From: Chlorobiota bacterium | GTDB taxonomy: Bacteria; Bacteroidota; Bacteroidia; Bacteroidales; VadinHA17 | Direction of reading: 5' to 3' | NCBI GenBank assembly: GCA_013152085.1 | Contig: JAADHC010000025.1 | Span: forward strand, 45,097-109,096 | Length of the DNA: 64,000 nucleotides | Part shown: piece by piece, positions 37,745 to 47,564 of the stretch | Position numbering within the stretch: the first letter of the stretch is position 1 | Layout of the letters: every line of letters starts with the position of its first letter | Position numbers and translations under genes: made by a program | Notes under the pieces: model-generated | What the model saw: only the letters and a program-made list of their open reading frames with translations | Told to the model about the DNA's origin: nothing | The model's database searches: none

Positions 37745-38426
37745 TATTCCCCGGGACAAAAAGTTCCCACAAGGATTCAGACGGCGGTTCTGCCGTAATA
37801 ACCATTTCCTCTTTCTTCACCGGATGTTTAAAACAGATCGAACGGGCATGCAGGGAAATTCCTCCGTCATTATTAGAACGAGCTGCTCCGTATTTCAGAT
37901 CCCCTTTGATAACACATCCTATCCTGGCCAGTTGTGCCCTGATCTGGTGATGTCTCCCGGTAAGCAGGTCAATTTCAAGAAAATAATATTTCTGCCCTCT
38001 TCCTGTCAGGCGATAATGTAATTGTGCCAACTTACTCCCTTTGACCTGCTTATTGTATGCATAGGATTTGTTCTGCTGCCTGTTCCTTACCAGGAAATGC
38101 TCCAGTGTTTCTTCCTCGGCCGGAGGTTTTCCTTCCACAATCGCCCAGTATTTTTTATTAATTTCACGATTACGGAACAGTTCATTCATCCGGCTCAGCG
38201 CTTTGCTTGTACGTGCATATAAAACGATACCACTTACCGGACGATCCAGCCGGTGTATAACACCCAGAAATACATCTCCGGGTTTATTGTACTTTTTTTT
38301 AATATAAGATTTAACCACCTCGTCAAGCGACGCGTCACCGGTTTTGTCTGACTGCACCAGATCGGCCGGAGATTTATTCACAGCGATCAGGTGATTGTCC
38401 TCATAAAGAATGCGGAGCGGTTCCAT
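37737..38426 (-). CDS. RluA-family pseudouridine synthase
   Basis: VIHRLDRPVSGIVLYARTSKALSRMNELFRNREINKKYWAIVEG; LLTGRHHQIRAQLARIG. Confidence 0.94.
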   Translation of the reverse strand: MEPLRILYEDNHLIAVNKSPADLVQSDKTGDASLDEVVKSYIKKKYNKPGDVFLGVIHRLDRPVSGIVLYARTSKALSRMNELFRNREINKKYWAIVEGKPPAEEETLEHFLVRNRQQNKSYAYNKQVKGSKLAQLHYRLTGRGQKYYFLEIDLLTGRHHQIRAQLARIGCVIKGDLKYGAARSNNDGGISLHARSICFKHPVKKEEMVITAEPPSESLWELFVPGNII

Positions 38427-38445
38427 ACATTATTACAGAAATAAC

Positions 38446-39279
38446 TCAGTATTTTTCATTTTCATTAGGAAAGTCGCTGGTACGTACGTCCTGGATATAA
38501 GCTTTTACAGCACCGTCGATTTCTTCATTCAGATTATGATAACGCCTCAGAAAACGCGGGGAAAACTCCTGGGTAATTCCCAGCATATCATGCAAAACCA
38601 GAACCTGTCCGTCAACATCCGGACCGGCACCTATACCGATAACCGGAATTTTCAATTCGCCGGCAACTTTTCCGCCCAATTCGGCCGGAATCTTTTCCAG
38701 TACCAGTCCGAAACACCCGGCTTCTTCGAGTAAATGTGCATCTTCTACCAATTTTTCAGCCTCGTCTTTTTCTTTGGCACGAACCACATATGTTCCGAAT
38801 TTATGGATCGATTGTGGTGTCAGTCCCAGATGCCCCATAACCGGAATACCGGCAGAAAGGATTCTCTCTACCGACTCCAGGATTTGCCTGCCACCTTCCA
38901 TCTTAACCGAATGGGCTCCCGTTTCCTTCATGATCCTGATGGCTGATGAGAGCGCTTCCTTGGAATTACCCTGGTAAGTACCGAAAGGCATATCGACAAT
39001 GACCAGGGCACGTTTTACCGCCCTGACAACCGATGCCGCATGGTAAATCATATTATCCAAAGTAATAGGCAGGGTCGTTTCAAATCCTGCCATTACGTTA
39101 GATGCCGAATCACCGACAAGAATAGCATCAATTTTTGCCTGGTCAATAATTCGTGCAAATGAATAATCATATGCTGTAAGCATAGCAATTTTTTCCCCCC
39201 GGAGTTTCATCTCATGCAAAACATGCGTAGTAACCCGCTTAACCTGTTGGTAAAATGACATAGCTTTATTTTTTGACAA
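38446..39279 (-). CDS. panB: 3-methyl-2-oxobutanoate hydroxymethyltransferase
   Basis: [73 protein letters not shown]. Confidence 0.96.
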   Translation of the reverse strand: MSKNKAMSFYQQVKRVTTHVLHEMKLRGEKIAMLTAYDYSFARIIDQAKIDAILVGDSASNVMAGFETTLPITLDNMIYHAASVVRAVKRALVIVDMPFGTYQGNSKEALSSAIRIMKETGAHSVKMEGGRQILESVERILSAGIPVMGHLGLTPQSIHKFGTYVVRAKEKDEAEKLVEDAHLLEEAGCFGLVLEKIPAELGGKVAGELKIPVIGIGAGPDVDGQVLVLHDMLGITQEFSPRFLRRYHNLNEEIDGAVKAYIQDVRTSDFPNENEKY

Positions 39280-39572
39280 ACTTACAAACTTCCACTCAAT
39301 TAACGCAAAGGATTTAAACGTTTACAAAATCCTGTAAATAAAGCAACCTGCCTTTTTGTCACAATATATCTTATGAGATGAACACAATAATCTTCCATGC
39401 TGCCAAAAACTGACAAACCCGATTTTCATCAGTCAACTCATATATTTTTATTGAAATAATTTTATAACTTACTGATTACCTGTAATTATCAAAAACACTT
39501 TGCCTCCCGGGCACAGTTCAGGAAGAATCATTCCATCTTAAATCAAGGTGCCAGATGTTCATATAAAAACAG

Positions 39573-39590
39573 TTGGCATAATCATTGATT
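39573..39590 (+). promoter_or_regulatory. Possible sigma-54-like -24/-12 element (TTGGCATAATCATTGATT) upstream of dnaK
   Basis: TTGGCA then TTGA with sigma-54-like spacing (GG-N10-GA; canonical is GG-N10-GC), 48 nt before the ATG. Confidence 0.3.
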
Positions 39591-39637
39591 AACTGGAACG
39601 AACAAATTGATGTTGAATAAAAACTAAAACATATATT

Positions 39638-41548
39638 ATGAGCAAGATTATTGGTATAGACTTAGGAACAACCAACTCCTGTGTTGCGGTAATGGAAGGC
39701 AGCGAGCCTGTCGTCATTGCAAACAGTGAAGGTAAAAGAACTACACCATCCGTAGTTGCTTTTATCGAAAACGGGGAGCGAAAAATCGGAGATCCGGCAA
39801 AACGACAAGCCATTACCAACCCCCAAAAAACCGTATCATCGATAAAAAGGCTGATGGGAGAATCGTTTGACAGAGTAAAAAAAGAAGTTGAGCGGGTTCC
39901 GTATAAAGTGGTAAAGGGAGATAACAACACCCCGAGGGTAAAAATTGACGACCGGATGTATTCTCCGCAGGAAATTTCGGCCATGGTACTGCAGAAAATG
40001 AAGAAAACTGCCGAAGATTATTTGGGACAGGAAGTTACCGACGCTGTAATTACGGTGCCGGCATACTTTAACGATTCGCAGCGTCAGGCTACCAAAGAAG
40101 CCGGCGAAATTGCGGGACTGAAGGTACGCCGGATTATCAATGAGCCCACGGCTGCCTCATTGGCTTATGGGTTGGATAAAAAAGGAAAAGATATGCGTGT
40201 TGCCGTTTTCGACCTGGGCGGTGGCACTTTTGATATCTCTATACTGGAACTGGGAGATGGTGTTTTTGAAGTAAAATCCACTAATGGAGATACACATCTT
40301 GGAGGAGATGATTTTGACCAGACCATTATCAACTGGCTGGCCGACGAATTTCAAAAAGATGAGGGCATCGACCTGAGGAAAGACCCGATGGCTCTGCAAC
40401 GTCTCAAGGAAGCTGCCGAAAAGGCAAAGATCGAAATTTCCAGCTCTACCTCTACAGAAATTAACCTGCCCTATATTATGCCGGTGGACGGAATTCCCAA
40501 ACACCTTGTAAAAACCCTGACCAGAGCACAATTTGAAAAGCTGATTGATCCTTTCATGCAAAAAATGTTTGATCCCTGTAAAACCGCTCTGAAAGATGCC
40601 GGTGTTTCAGCATCAGATATTGATGAAGTATTACTCGTCGGTGGTTCTACCAGGATTCCGATTATCCAGCAAAAAGTGGAAGAATTCTTTGGTAAAGCCC
40701 CTTCGAAAGGAGTTAACCCTGATGAGGTCGTGGCTATCGGTGCTGCCATCCAGGGGGGTGTGCTTACAGGCGAGGTTAAAGATGTCCTGCTGCTTGATGT
40801 AACACCTCTTTCATTGGGAATTGAAACACTCGGTGGTGTCATGACCAGGCTGATTGAAGCAAACACAACCATCCCGACGAAAAAAACGGAGACATTTACA
40901 ACAGCTGCTGACAACCAACCTTCCGTCGAGATCCATGTCCTCCAGGGCGAACGCCCCATGGCAAAAGACAATAAAACCATCGGACGATTCCATTTGGACG
41001 GAATCCCGCCTTCACCACGTGGTGTGCCTCAAATCGAAGTGACTTTTGATATTGATGCAAACGGTATTCTCAATGTTTCGGCAAAAGATAAAGGAACCGG
41101 GAAAGAACAGAAAATCCGTATTGAGGCCTCTTCAGGACTTAACGATGAAGAAATCAAACGGATGCGGGAAGAGGCAAAAGCCAATGAAGAAGCTGACAAG
41201 AAAGCAAAAGAACGGATTGATAAACTCAATGCCGCCGACAGCCTGGTTTTCCAGTCAGAAAAACAACTGAAAGAATTTGGCGACAAACTTCCTGCAGACA
41301 AGAAAGGAAGAATTGAAAAAGCCCTGGAAGATCTGAAAAATGCTCATAAGAATCAGGATGTGGAAGCTATCGACAAAGTAATGCCCGAACTGAATGCTGC
41401 ATGGCAGGCCGCCAGTGAAGAAATGTATAAGGCAACACAAACAAATGGCGGGCCTCAGCAACAATCCACGGCAGATACTTCTACCCAAAGCGGTGACAAT
41501 AAGGGTGATGAAGAGGTGACAGATGTGGATTTTGAAGAGGTAAAATAA
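39638..41548 (+). CDS. dnaK: Chaperone DnaK (Hsp70)
   Basis: [71 protein letters not shown]. Confidence 0.99.
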   Translation: MSKIIGIDLGTTNSCVAVMEGSEPVVIANSEGKRTTPSVVAFIENGERKIGDPAKRQAITNPQKTVSSIKRLMGESFDRVKKEVERVPYKVVKGDNNTPRVKIDDRMYSPQEISAMVLQKMKKTAEDYLGQEVTDAVITVPAYFNDSQRQATKEAGEIAGLKVRRIINEPTAASLAYGLDKKGKDMRVAVFDLGGGTFDISILELGDGVFEVKSTNGDTHLGGDDFDQTIINWLADEFQKDEGIDLRKDPMALQRLKEAAEKAKIEISSSTSTEINLPYIMPVDGIPKHLVKTLTRAQFEKLIDPFMQKMFDPCKTALKDAGVSASDIDEVLLVGGSTRIPIIQQKVEEFFGKAPSKGVNPDEVVAIGAAIQGGVLTGEVKDVLLLDVTPLSLGIETLGGVMTRLIEANTTIPTKKTETFTTAADNQPSVEIHVLQGERPMAKDNKTIGRFHLDGIPPSPRGVPQIEVTFDIDANGILNVSAKDKGTGKEQKIRIEASSGLNDEEIKRMREEAKANEEADKKAKERIDKLNAADSLVFQSEKQLKEFGDKLPADKKGRIEKALEDLKNAHKNQDVEAIDKVMPELNAAWQAASEEMYKATQTNGGPQQQSTADTSTQSGDNKGDEEVTDVDFEEVK

Positions 41549-41566
41549 TATGATCAGGTGTCCCGG

Positions 41567-41598
41567 AAAAGCTGTTCAGCATTGAACAGCTTTTTTTT
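41567..41598 (+). terminator. Intrinsic terminator after dnaK
   Basis: 12-bp stem AAAAGCTGTTCA-gcat-TGAACAGCTTTT with T-run. Confidence 0.88.
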
Positions 41599-41670
41599 AT
41601 ATTTTTATACTGAAATAGGCGGGAAAGATTTCCGTTATTTAATCACCTCCCACGTACAGGTAGTAAACCT

Positions 41671-42489
41671 ATGAGATTAAAAATATTGATATTAACCGCC
41701 GGGCTGTTTACAATCATTTTCCATACAACACTTTCCGGACAGACAATCACTGCAGGAGATACATTATTCAATCAGATTGATAAACTTAACCGTAAACAGG
41801 GATATTGGAAAAAACTTGATGACAAGGGGACCCTGGTATACAGGGGGTTTTTTAAAGACGGAAAGCCTCAGGGAGCATTTATCAGATATCATGAAAACGG
41901 TACCGTAAAATCAAAGATGAATTACCTGCCTGACGGACATACCGTAGAGGTGAAATTTTTCTATGCCAATGAAAAACCCGCTGCTGAAGGCCGTTATTAT
42001 GACCGGCAAAAAGACGGTGAATGGAAATATTACTCTTTTTATGAGGATTTCCTGTCCTATACAGAAAATTACACCCGCGGAAAGAAAAACGGACTCAGTA
42101 TAAAATATTTTTCCAATGGCAATATCGCTGAGAAACTGAATTGGAAAAACGGATATAAAAACGGTGAATGGCTGCAGTTTTTTCCAAACTATAAACCAAA
42201 ACTCAAAGCTTATTATGTGAATGATAAGCTTGAGGGTTCTTTCACCGTATATCATTTGAACGGATTCAAACAAATTGAAGGATCATATAAGAATAACCTC
42301 CGTGATGGGGAATGGCACACCTATGATCTTGAAGGAAACCTCACTGCCACAATCCATTATCGCAACGGCGTCGGGGATAACGAAGAAAAGATCACACGCC
42401 AACAGATGGAACTTCTTGATTCTCTCGAACGAAACAAGGGAAAGTTCAGCGAACCTGATTTAAATGGGCTGGACTTCCGGAAAAGATAA
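41671..42489 (+). CDS. Secreted MORN-repeat-variant (YwqK-like) protein
   Basis: Signal peptide and repeated G-x-F/W-x-x-Y-x-x-N-G units (GFFKDGKPQGAFIRYHENGTVKSKMNYLPDG, DGEWKYYSFYE, NGEWLQFFPNYKPK, DGEWHTYDLEGNLTATIHYRNG). Confidence 0.85.
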   Translation: MRLKILILTAGLFTIIFHTTLSGQTITAGDTLFNQIDKLNRKQGYWKKLDDKGTLVYRGFFKDGKPQGAFIRYHENGTVKSKMNYLPDGHTVEVKFFYANEKPAAEGRYYDRQKDGEWKYYSFYEDFLSYTENYTRGKKNGLSIKYFSNGNIAEKLNWKNGYKNGEWLQFFPNYKPKLKAYYVNDKLEGSFTVYHLNGFKQIEGSYKNNLRDGEWHTYDLEGNLTATIHYRNGVGDNEEKITRQQMELLDSLERNKGKFSEPDLNGLDFRKR

Positions 42490-42505
42490 AATAAATCTGG
42501 TAAAA

Positions 42506-44161
42506 ATGACCGGTAAAAGGCATATTTGCCTTCTCATTGTGATTCTTGTTTTTCAAGTGATGCAGCTTACAGCCCAGCATACGCCCGGTTTTTATTTTAT
42601 ACGTTTTACCGATAAAAACGGTTCTGCTTTCTCCATAGACTATCCTGAAGCTTTTCTTTCTCAGAAAGCCATCGACCGGCGCATCAGACAAAACATCCCG
42701 GTCACCGTAGAAGATCTGCCGCTTTCATCCTTATACACAGACAGTCTTCACTCACTTGGACTGGATATACATGCAAAAACAAAATGGATGAATGCCGTTA
42801 CGGTAAGGACTTCGGATACCGCATTACTGGATACACTGGAAAAACTCGACTTTATTGCATCTGTCGAAAGAACCCGGCCACTCACGATAAAAAAATCACT
42901 GATTAAGAAGTGGAGAGATAATCTTACTAAAAATGCAAATTCGACCTTTTCCGAAACAGGGATAACTTCCCTGAAACAACTCTCTATGTTGAATGGGGAC
43001 CAGCTTCATGATTTGGGATACACGGGAAAAGGGATCACTATTGCCATTCTGGACGCCGGTTTTTATCATGCCAATGCTTTACCTGCCTTTGACAGTCTCT
43101 TTACAGGAAACCAAATCCTCGGAACCTATGACTTTGTCTCCGGTGATTCAGAAGTATATAATGATCACGCTCACGGTATGTATGTGTTAAGTTTGCTTGG
43201 AGGGAACATCCCCGGACAACTGATCGGTTCGGCACCCGGTGCCGATTATTGGTTATTGCGCTCCGAGGATGCACTGACAGAATATATCATCGAAGAAGAT
43301 TACTGGACTATGGCCGCAGAATTTGCCGATAGTGCAGGGGCTGATATCATTTCCTCATCTCTTGGATATTTTCTTTTTGACGATTCAACACAGAATCATA
43401 CCTATCAGGACATGAACGGTCGTACCACACGGGTGGCCCGTGCGGCTGCAATGGCTGCCGCACGAGGGATCATTGTAGTGGCCAGTGCAGGTAATGAGGC
43501 CCTGAGTTCATGGCACTATATCATTTCTCCTGCCGATGCAGACAGTATACTGGCGGTAGGTGCCGTTGATTCGCTGAATAACGTGGCATCTTTCAGTTCA
43601 AAGGGTCCGTCATCAGATGGCCGGGTTAAACCGGATGTCAGCGCCATGGGCGTTCAGGATATTATCCAGGGATCTTCAGGTACCCTTGTACGCGGAAATG
43701 GCACATCTTTTTCTGCTCCCATCATCAGCGGACTTACTGCCTGTCTCTGGCAGGCATTCCCTGATGCCGGTGCCCTTGAAATTATCGAAACGATAAAACA
43801 AAGTGCTGATCATTTTAATAATCCTGATAATGATACCGGATATGGAACTCCGGACTATCTCCTTGCTTTCAGCCAACTCAGCTCAATACGTCATCTCAAC
43901 CCGGCAAAAGAAGCGATGGTTTTTCCAAATCCATTCTCCAATCAACTTTTTATTGCACTGAGTGATTCTCAAAATACCCTCCTGACCTTAACATTTTATG
44001 ATCTTACAGGAAAAATACTCCTGAAAGAACAGTTAAAAAGATCTTCTCCAAACCAAATAATCATAATCACCGATCATCTCTCCGGTCTTCCTGCCGGTTT
44101 TCTCATCTTAAGAATATCAGGGAAAAATCTCGAATTAAGTTTAAAAATTATTAAAGAATAA
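42506..44161 (+). CDS. Subtilisin-like (S8) serine peptidase with T9SS type A sorting domain
   Basis: ITIAILDAGFYHANALPAFDSL, DHAHGMYVLSLLGG, VRGNGTSFSAPIISGLTACLWQAFP; C-terminus VFPNPFSNQLFIALSDSQNTLLTLTFYDLTGKIL...LSLKIIKE. Start at internal Met. Confidence 0.9.
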   Translation: MTGKRHICLLIVILVFQVMQLTAQHTPGFYFIRFTDKNGSAFSIDYPEAFLSQKAIDRRIRQNIPVTVEDLPLSSLYTDSLHSLGLDIHAKTKWMNAVTVRTSDTALLDTLEKLDFIASVERTRPLTIKKSLIKKWRDNLTKNANSTFSETGITSLKQLSMLNGDQLHDLGYTGKGITIAILDAGFYHANALPAFDSLFTGNQILGTYDFVSGDSEVYNDHAHGMYVLSLLGGNIPGQLIGSAPGADYWLLRSEDALTEYIIEEDYWTMAAEFADSAGADIISSSLGYFLFDDSTQNHTYQDMNGRTTRVARAAAMAAARGIIVVASAGNEALSSWHYIISPADADSILAVGAVDSLNNVASFSSKGPSSDGRVKPDVSAMGVQDIIQGSSGTLVRGNGTSFSAPIISGLTACLWQAFPDAGALEIIETIKQSADHFNNPDNDTGYGTPDYLLAFSQLSSIRHLNPAKEAMVFPNPFSNQLFIALSDSQNTLLTLTFYDLTGKILLKEQLKRSSPNQIIIITDHLSGLPAGFLILRISGKNLELSLKIIKE

Positions 44162-44171
44162 TCTTTATCCC

Positions 44172-45551
44172 ATGCCCGAACAAAACAAGAAAAAAATATG
44201 GACCCTGTATGCTTTGAATCACAGGATTGGTAATCGTCTGAAACAATCTTTCCCTGAGAGTTACTGGGTTACGGCAGAAATCAGCGAAATGACTGTAAAC
44301 AGTAACGGACATTGTTACCTGGAATTGATAGAAAAAGAACATGAAGCAGAACCTATTATTGCACGCAGTCGTGCCATCATCTGGGCATACACTTTCCGGA
44401 TGCTCAGACCTTATTTTGAAACCACTACCGGAAGACCTTTATCGCCCGGAATCAAAATAATGATACTTGCAGAAATTACTTTTCACGAAGTCTATGGCTT
44501 GTCATTGATCGTTAAAGATATTGAGCCGGGTTTTACCATTGGAGATATGGCCCTCAGAAGACAGAAAATTATCAGGCAATTAAAAGAAGAGGGTATTTTT
44601 GATATGAACAGGCGTCTTACGTTACCAATGGTACCGCAGGATATTGCTATCATTTCTTCTGAAAAAGCCGCAGGCTTGCAGGACTTTATCAGACATTTGT
44701 CCGGGGACTCTCATCATTATCGGTTTTGCTGGAAACTCTTCCCGGCCATGATGCAGGGGAAAGAAGCAGAACCTACCATTATCAATGCGCTCGAAGAGAT
44801 CAATATCCGTTCAGATGATTTTGATGTGGTTGTGATCATACGTGGCGGCGGAGCCCGTACGGATCTCAGTGCTTTTGACCAATACCGGTTGGCAGCACAT
44901 ATTGCACAATTTCCCCTGCCGGTTATCACAGGTATCGGCCACGAAAAAGATGAGTCAGTCACCGACCTGGTTGCAAGGACAAACCTGAAAACCCCAACAG
45001 CCGTGGCACAATTCCTGATTGACCGGATCGAAGAATTTGAGATCAGGATGCTGGAAACCATAACTGCCATTAATGAATTAGTACATCGAAACCTTGTTTT
45101 GCAACAACAGGATCTGAAGAAAGCAGCCTATTTCCTGCAGACAGCCATAATACACAAAATCTCAGATGCAGAACGAATACTCCACCAGCATCATTATCAT
45201 TTCAGGGTTTCGATTGCACAATATTTAAGAAATAAAATGCAGAAAATCAATCAGCTTCGTACAGAAATAAAACAAACCACTCCGGCGGGTATTCATATAA
45301 CACAGGAGCATTTAATATCCCTGAAAACAAAATTTCATTATATTGTCAACCTGAATCTGGAAGGACAAAAGCATAGAACCGAACTTTTACAAAAATCTAT
45401 TGATCTTCTCAATCCGGCAAATACGCTTAAAAGAGGTTATTCAATAACACGCAGGAATAATAAAGTAATCCGTCAGGCCGTGAGCCTCAGGCCGGGTGAT
45501 ATCCTCATTACAGAGTTTGAAAAGGGTAAGAAAAAAAGTAAAGTCATTTAA
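44172..45551 (+). CDS. xseA: Exodeoxyribonuclease VII large subunit
   Basis: N-terminal OB-fold (YWVTAEISEMTVNSNGHCYLELIEK), VVVIIRGGGARTDLSAFDQYRLAAHIAQFPLPVITGIGHEKDESVTDLVARTNLKTPTAVAQFLI. Confidence 0.95.
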   Translation: MPEQNKKKIWTLYALNHRIGNRLKQSFPESYWVTAEISEMTVNSNGHCYLELIEKEHEAEPIIARSRAIIWAYTFRMLRPYFETTTGRPLSPGIKIMILAEITFHEVYGLSLIVKDIEPGFTIGDMALRRQKIIRQLKEEGIFDMNRRLTLPMVPQDIAIISSEKAAGLQDFIRHLSGDSHHYRFCWKLFPAMMQGKEAEPTIINALEEINIRSDDFDVVVIIRGGGARTDLSAFDQYRLAAHIAQFPLPVITGIGHEKDESVTDLVARTNLKTPTAVAQFLIDRIEEFEIRMLETITAINELVHRNLVLQQQDLKKAAYFLQTAIIHKISDAERILHQHHYHFRVSIAQYLRNKMQKINQLRTEIKQTTPAGIHITQEHLISLKTKFHYIVNLNLEGQKHRTELLQKSIDLLNPANTLKRGYSITRRNNKVIRQAVSLRPGDILITEFEKGKKKSKVI

Positions 45552-45613
45552 TCGACCTTGAATTAAACATCTTTTATTATTTTACGTATATATTTCAAAC
45601 CTTAACTTTCTTT

Positions 45614-47563
45614 ATGCCGGGTAAAACGTTCAGGAGGCATTATATTACCTTTAGCATGCTGATTATCAGCTTTGCATCTCCTGTGTTGGGCATCGCTCCC
45701 GAGGCTGACAGTTTAATGAACAGACTTTCCTTTGCTTCTGATTCTGAAAAGGTTTCTATCTATTCACAACTTTCTCTTTTATCACTTTCCTCGTCACTGA
45801 ATGAAAGTATGATATATGCCATGGAAGCCAAATCCATCGCCGATTCAATAGGAGACATCCGTCTTAAAGCCGAAGCATATAACAGGTTGGGCACAGTATA
45901 TTATACCTATAATCATTTTAGCAGGGCTATGGATTATCTTCTTAAAGCACTGAACCTCCGCATGGTACTCCACGATTCTGTAGGAATGTCCGCATCATAT
46001 GTAAATATCGGCGTTCTTTATCATTCAATGGGAAATATTGACAAAGCCATTGAATTTACCCAACAAGCACTCGATATCAGGGAAAAGCTGGGCATACATC
46101 AAAAGTTGGGAGCCATTCTGAATAACCTGCTGGTTTATTTTACCATGCAAGAAAAATATCAACAGGCCCTGGAATATGGGAACAGAGCTCTTGATTTTTA
46201 CTTACAGAGAGGCATTGGCGGAGGGATGTCTGATATCTATGTTAATCTGGGTGAATTGTACTACAAACAAAAAAATCTCAACAAAGCTTACGAATTTTAT
46301 CGGAAAGCAAAGCAACATGCTAAAAATATCCATGATATTTCAAGAATTATAAACATTAATACCAGTTTGATAAATGTATTGCTGGATAAAAAAGATTATT
46401 CCCAAACACAGGATCTGATTAATGAATCCATCCCATTGGCTGAAAATTATGGAGAACTGGAAGGCCTGACACTGTTATACGAACAAGCTACACGTTTTTA
46501 TGAAGCCCGGAAAAAATTTCAACAGGCATATAAATTTCAGGAAAAATATGGAGCCGTAAAAGACAGCCTGCAGGTCCGGCAGCAAAAGGATAAAATACTC
46601 AGGCAACAGGCTAGATTCAATGCAGAACTTGCCAATCAGCAAATCAGAACGATCAAACAAAATGGACAATTACAGAAAATCAGGGCAGAAAACTCCAATC
46701 TCTTTATATTCAGAACAGCAATACTGTTATTCTTTCTGGTATTACTCATAGCCGTATTATTTGGTTTTCTGCGAACAGTTGCGCGTGCAGAAAATGAACT
46801 CAAAGAACAGAACCTCATTCTGGATTCTATGAATACAAGGCTCCATAATTCAGACCTCCATCTACAAAGTATTATCCGCTCAAAAGATAAATTCTTCTCT
46901 ATTATTGCCCATGATATTATCAACCCTTTTCAACCCCTGCTTGGGTTATCCGAACTGTTGATAACGGACATTGACCGGTTGAAAGACAATGAAATTAAGA
47001 AATATGCGGGACTGATCCATGAATCAGCAAACCGCATCTTCATGCTTCTTGAAGACCTTTTGCAATGGACAAGGGCACAAACCGGAAAACTTTCTTATAA
47101 ACCGGTTAAACTTCCTCTCCCGGATGTAACCAAAGAAGCAATTGAAAATTGTATTGAACAGGCCGGGATAAAAAAAATTCATCTAACCGTCGCAATGGAT
47201 AAAAATTTCCAGGCATACGGTGATAAAGAATTATACAAAGCTACCATTCGAAACCTTGTCAACAATGCGATCAAATTCACACCGGGAAAAGGGAAAATCA
47301 CCATTTCTGCGAAAAAGATTAATAAAGATATTGAAATTACCGTGGAGGATACCGGAATTGGTATTTCTTCGGAACGGATCGGGAAGTTATTCCGCATAGA
47401 AACCATCAGCTCAACAAAAGGAACACAAAATGAAGAAGGAACCGGTCTTGGCCTTTTGCTTTGCAAAGAATTTGTAGAGCTTAATAAGGGAAAAATCCGG
47501 GTTGAAAGCAAATTGGGCGTGGGAACTGCTTTCCATTTTACCATCCCGGTTTTTGAAAAATAA
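45614..47563 (+). CDS. TPR-domain sensor histidine kinase, paralog 1
   Basis: Signal peptide, TPR repeats (AEAYNRLGTVYYTYNHFSRAMDYLLKALNLR), TM, H-box FFSIIAHDIINPFQPLLGLSELL, N-box NLVNNAIKFTP, G-boxes EDTGIGIS and GTGLGLLLCKEFV. Confidence 0.94.
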   Translation: MPGKTFRRHYITFSMLIISFASPVLGIAPEADSLMNRLSFASDSEKVSIYSQLSLLSLSSSLNESMIYAMEAKSIADSIGDIRLKAEAYNRLGTVYYTYNHFSRAMDYLLKALNLRMVLHDSVGMSASYVNIGVLYHSMGNIDKAIEFTQQALDIREKLGIHQKLGAILNNLLVYFTMQEKYQQALEYGNRALDFYLQRGIGGGMSDIYVNLGELYYKQKNLNKAYEFYRKAKQHAKNIHDISRIININTSLINVLLDKKDYSQTQDLINESIPLAENYGELEGLTLLYEQATRFYEARKKFQQAYKFQEKYGAVKDSLQVRQQKDKILRQQARFNAELANQQIRTIKQNGQLQKIRAENSNLFIFRTAILLFFLVLLIAVLFGFLRTVARAENELKEQNLILDSMNTRLHNSDLHLQSIIRSKDKFFSIIAHDIINPFQPLLGLSELLITDIDRLKDNEIKKYAGLIHESANRIFMLLEDLLQWTRAQTGKLSYKPVKLPLPDVTKEAIENCIEQAGIKKIHLTVAMDKNFQAYGDKELYKATIRNLVNNAIKFTPGKGKITISAKKINKDIEITVEDTGIGISSERIGKLFRIETISSTKGTQNEEGTGLGLLLCKEFVELNKGKIRVESKLGVGTAFHFTIPVFEK

Positions 47564-47564
47564 T

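Noticed and set aside
41671-42489. Possible toxin-antitoxin system based on YwqK/MORN similarity
   Set aside because: Has a signal peptide and no toxin partner; the antitoxin label for MORN-variant proteins is not supported here.
46636-46923. 95-aa minus-strand ORF inside kinase 1
   Set aside because: Antisense shadow of conserved kinase coding sequence.
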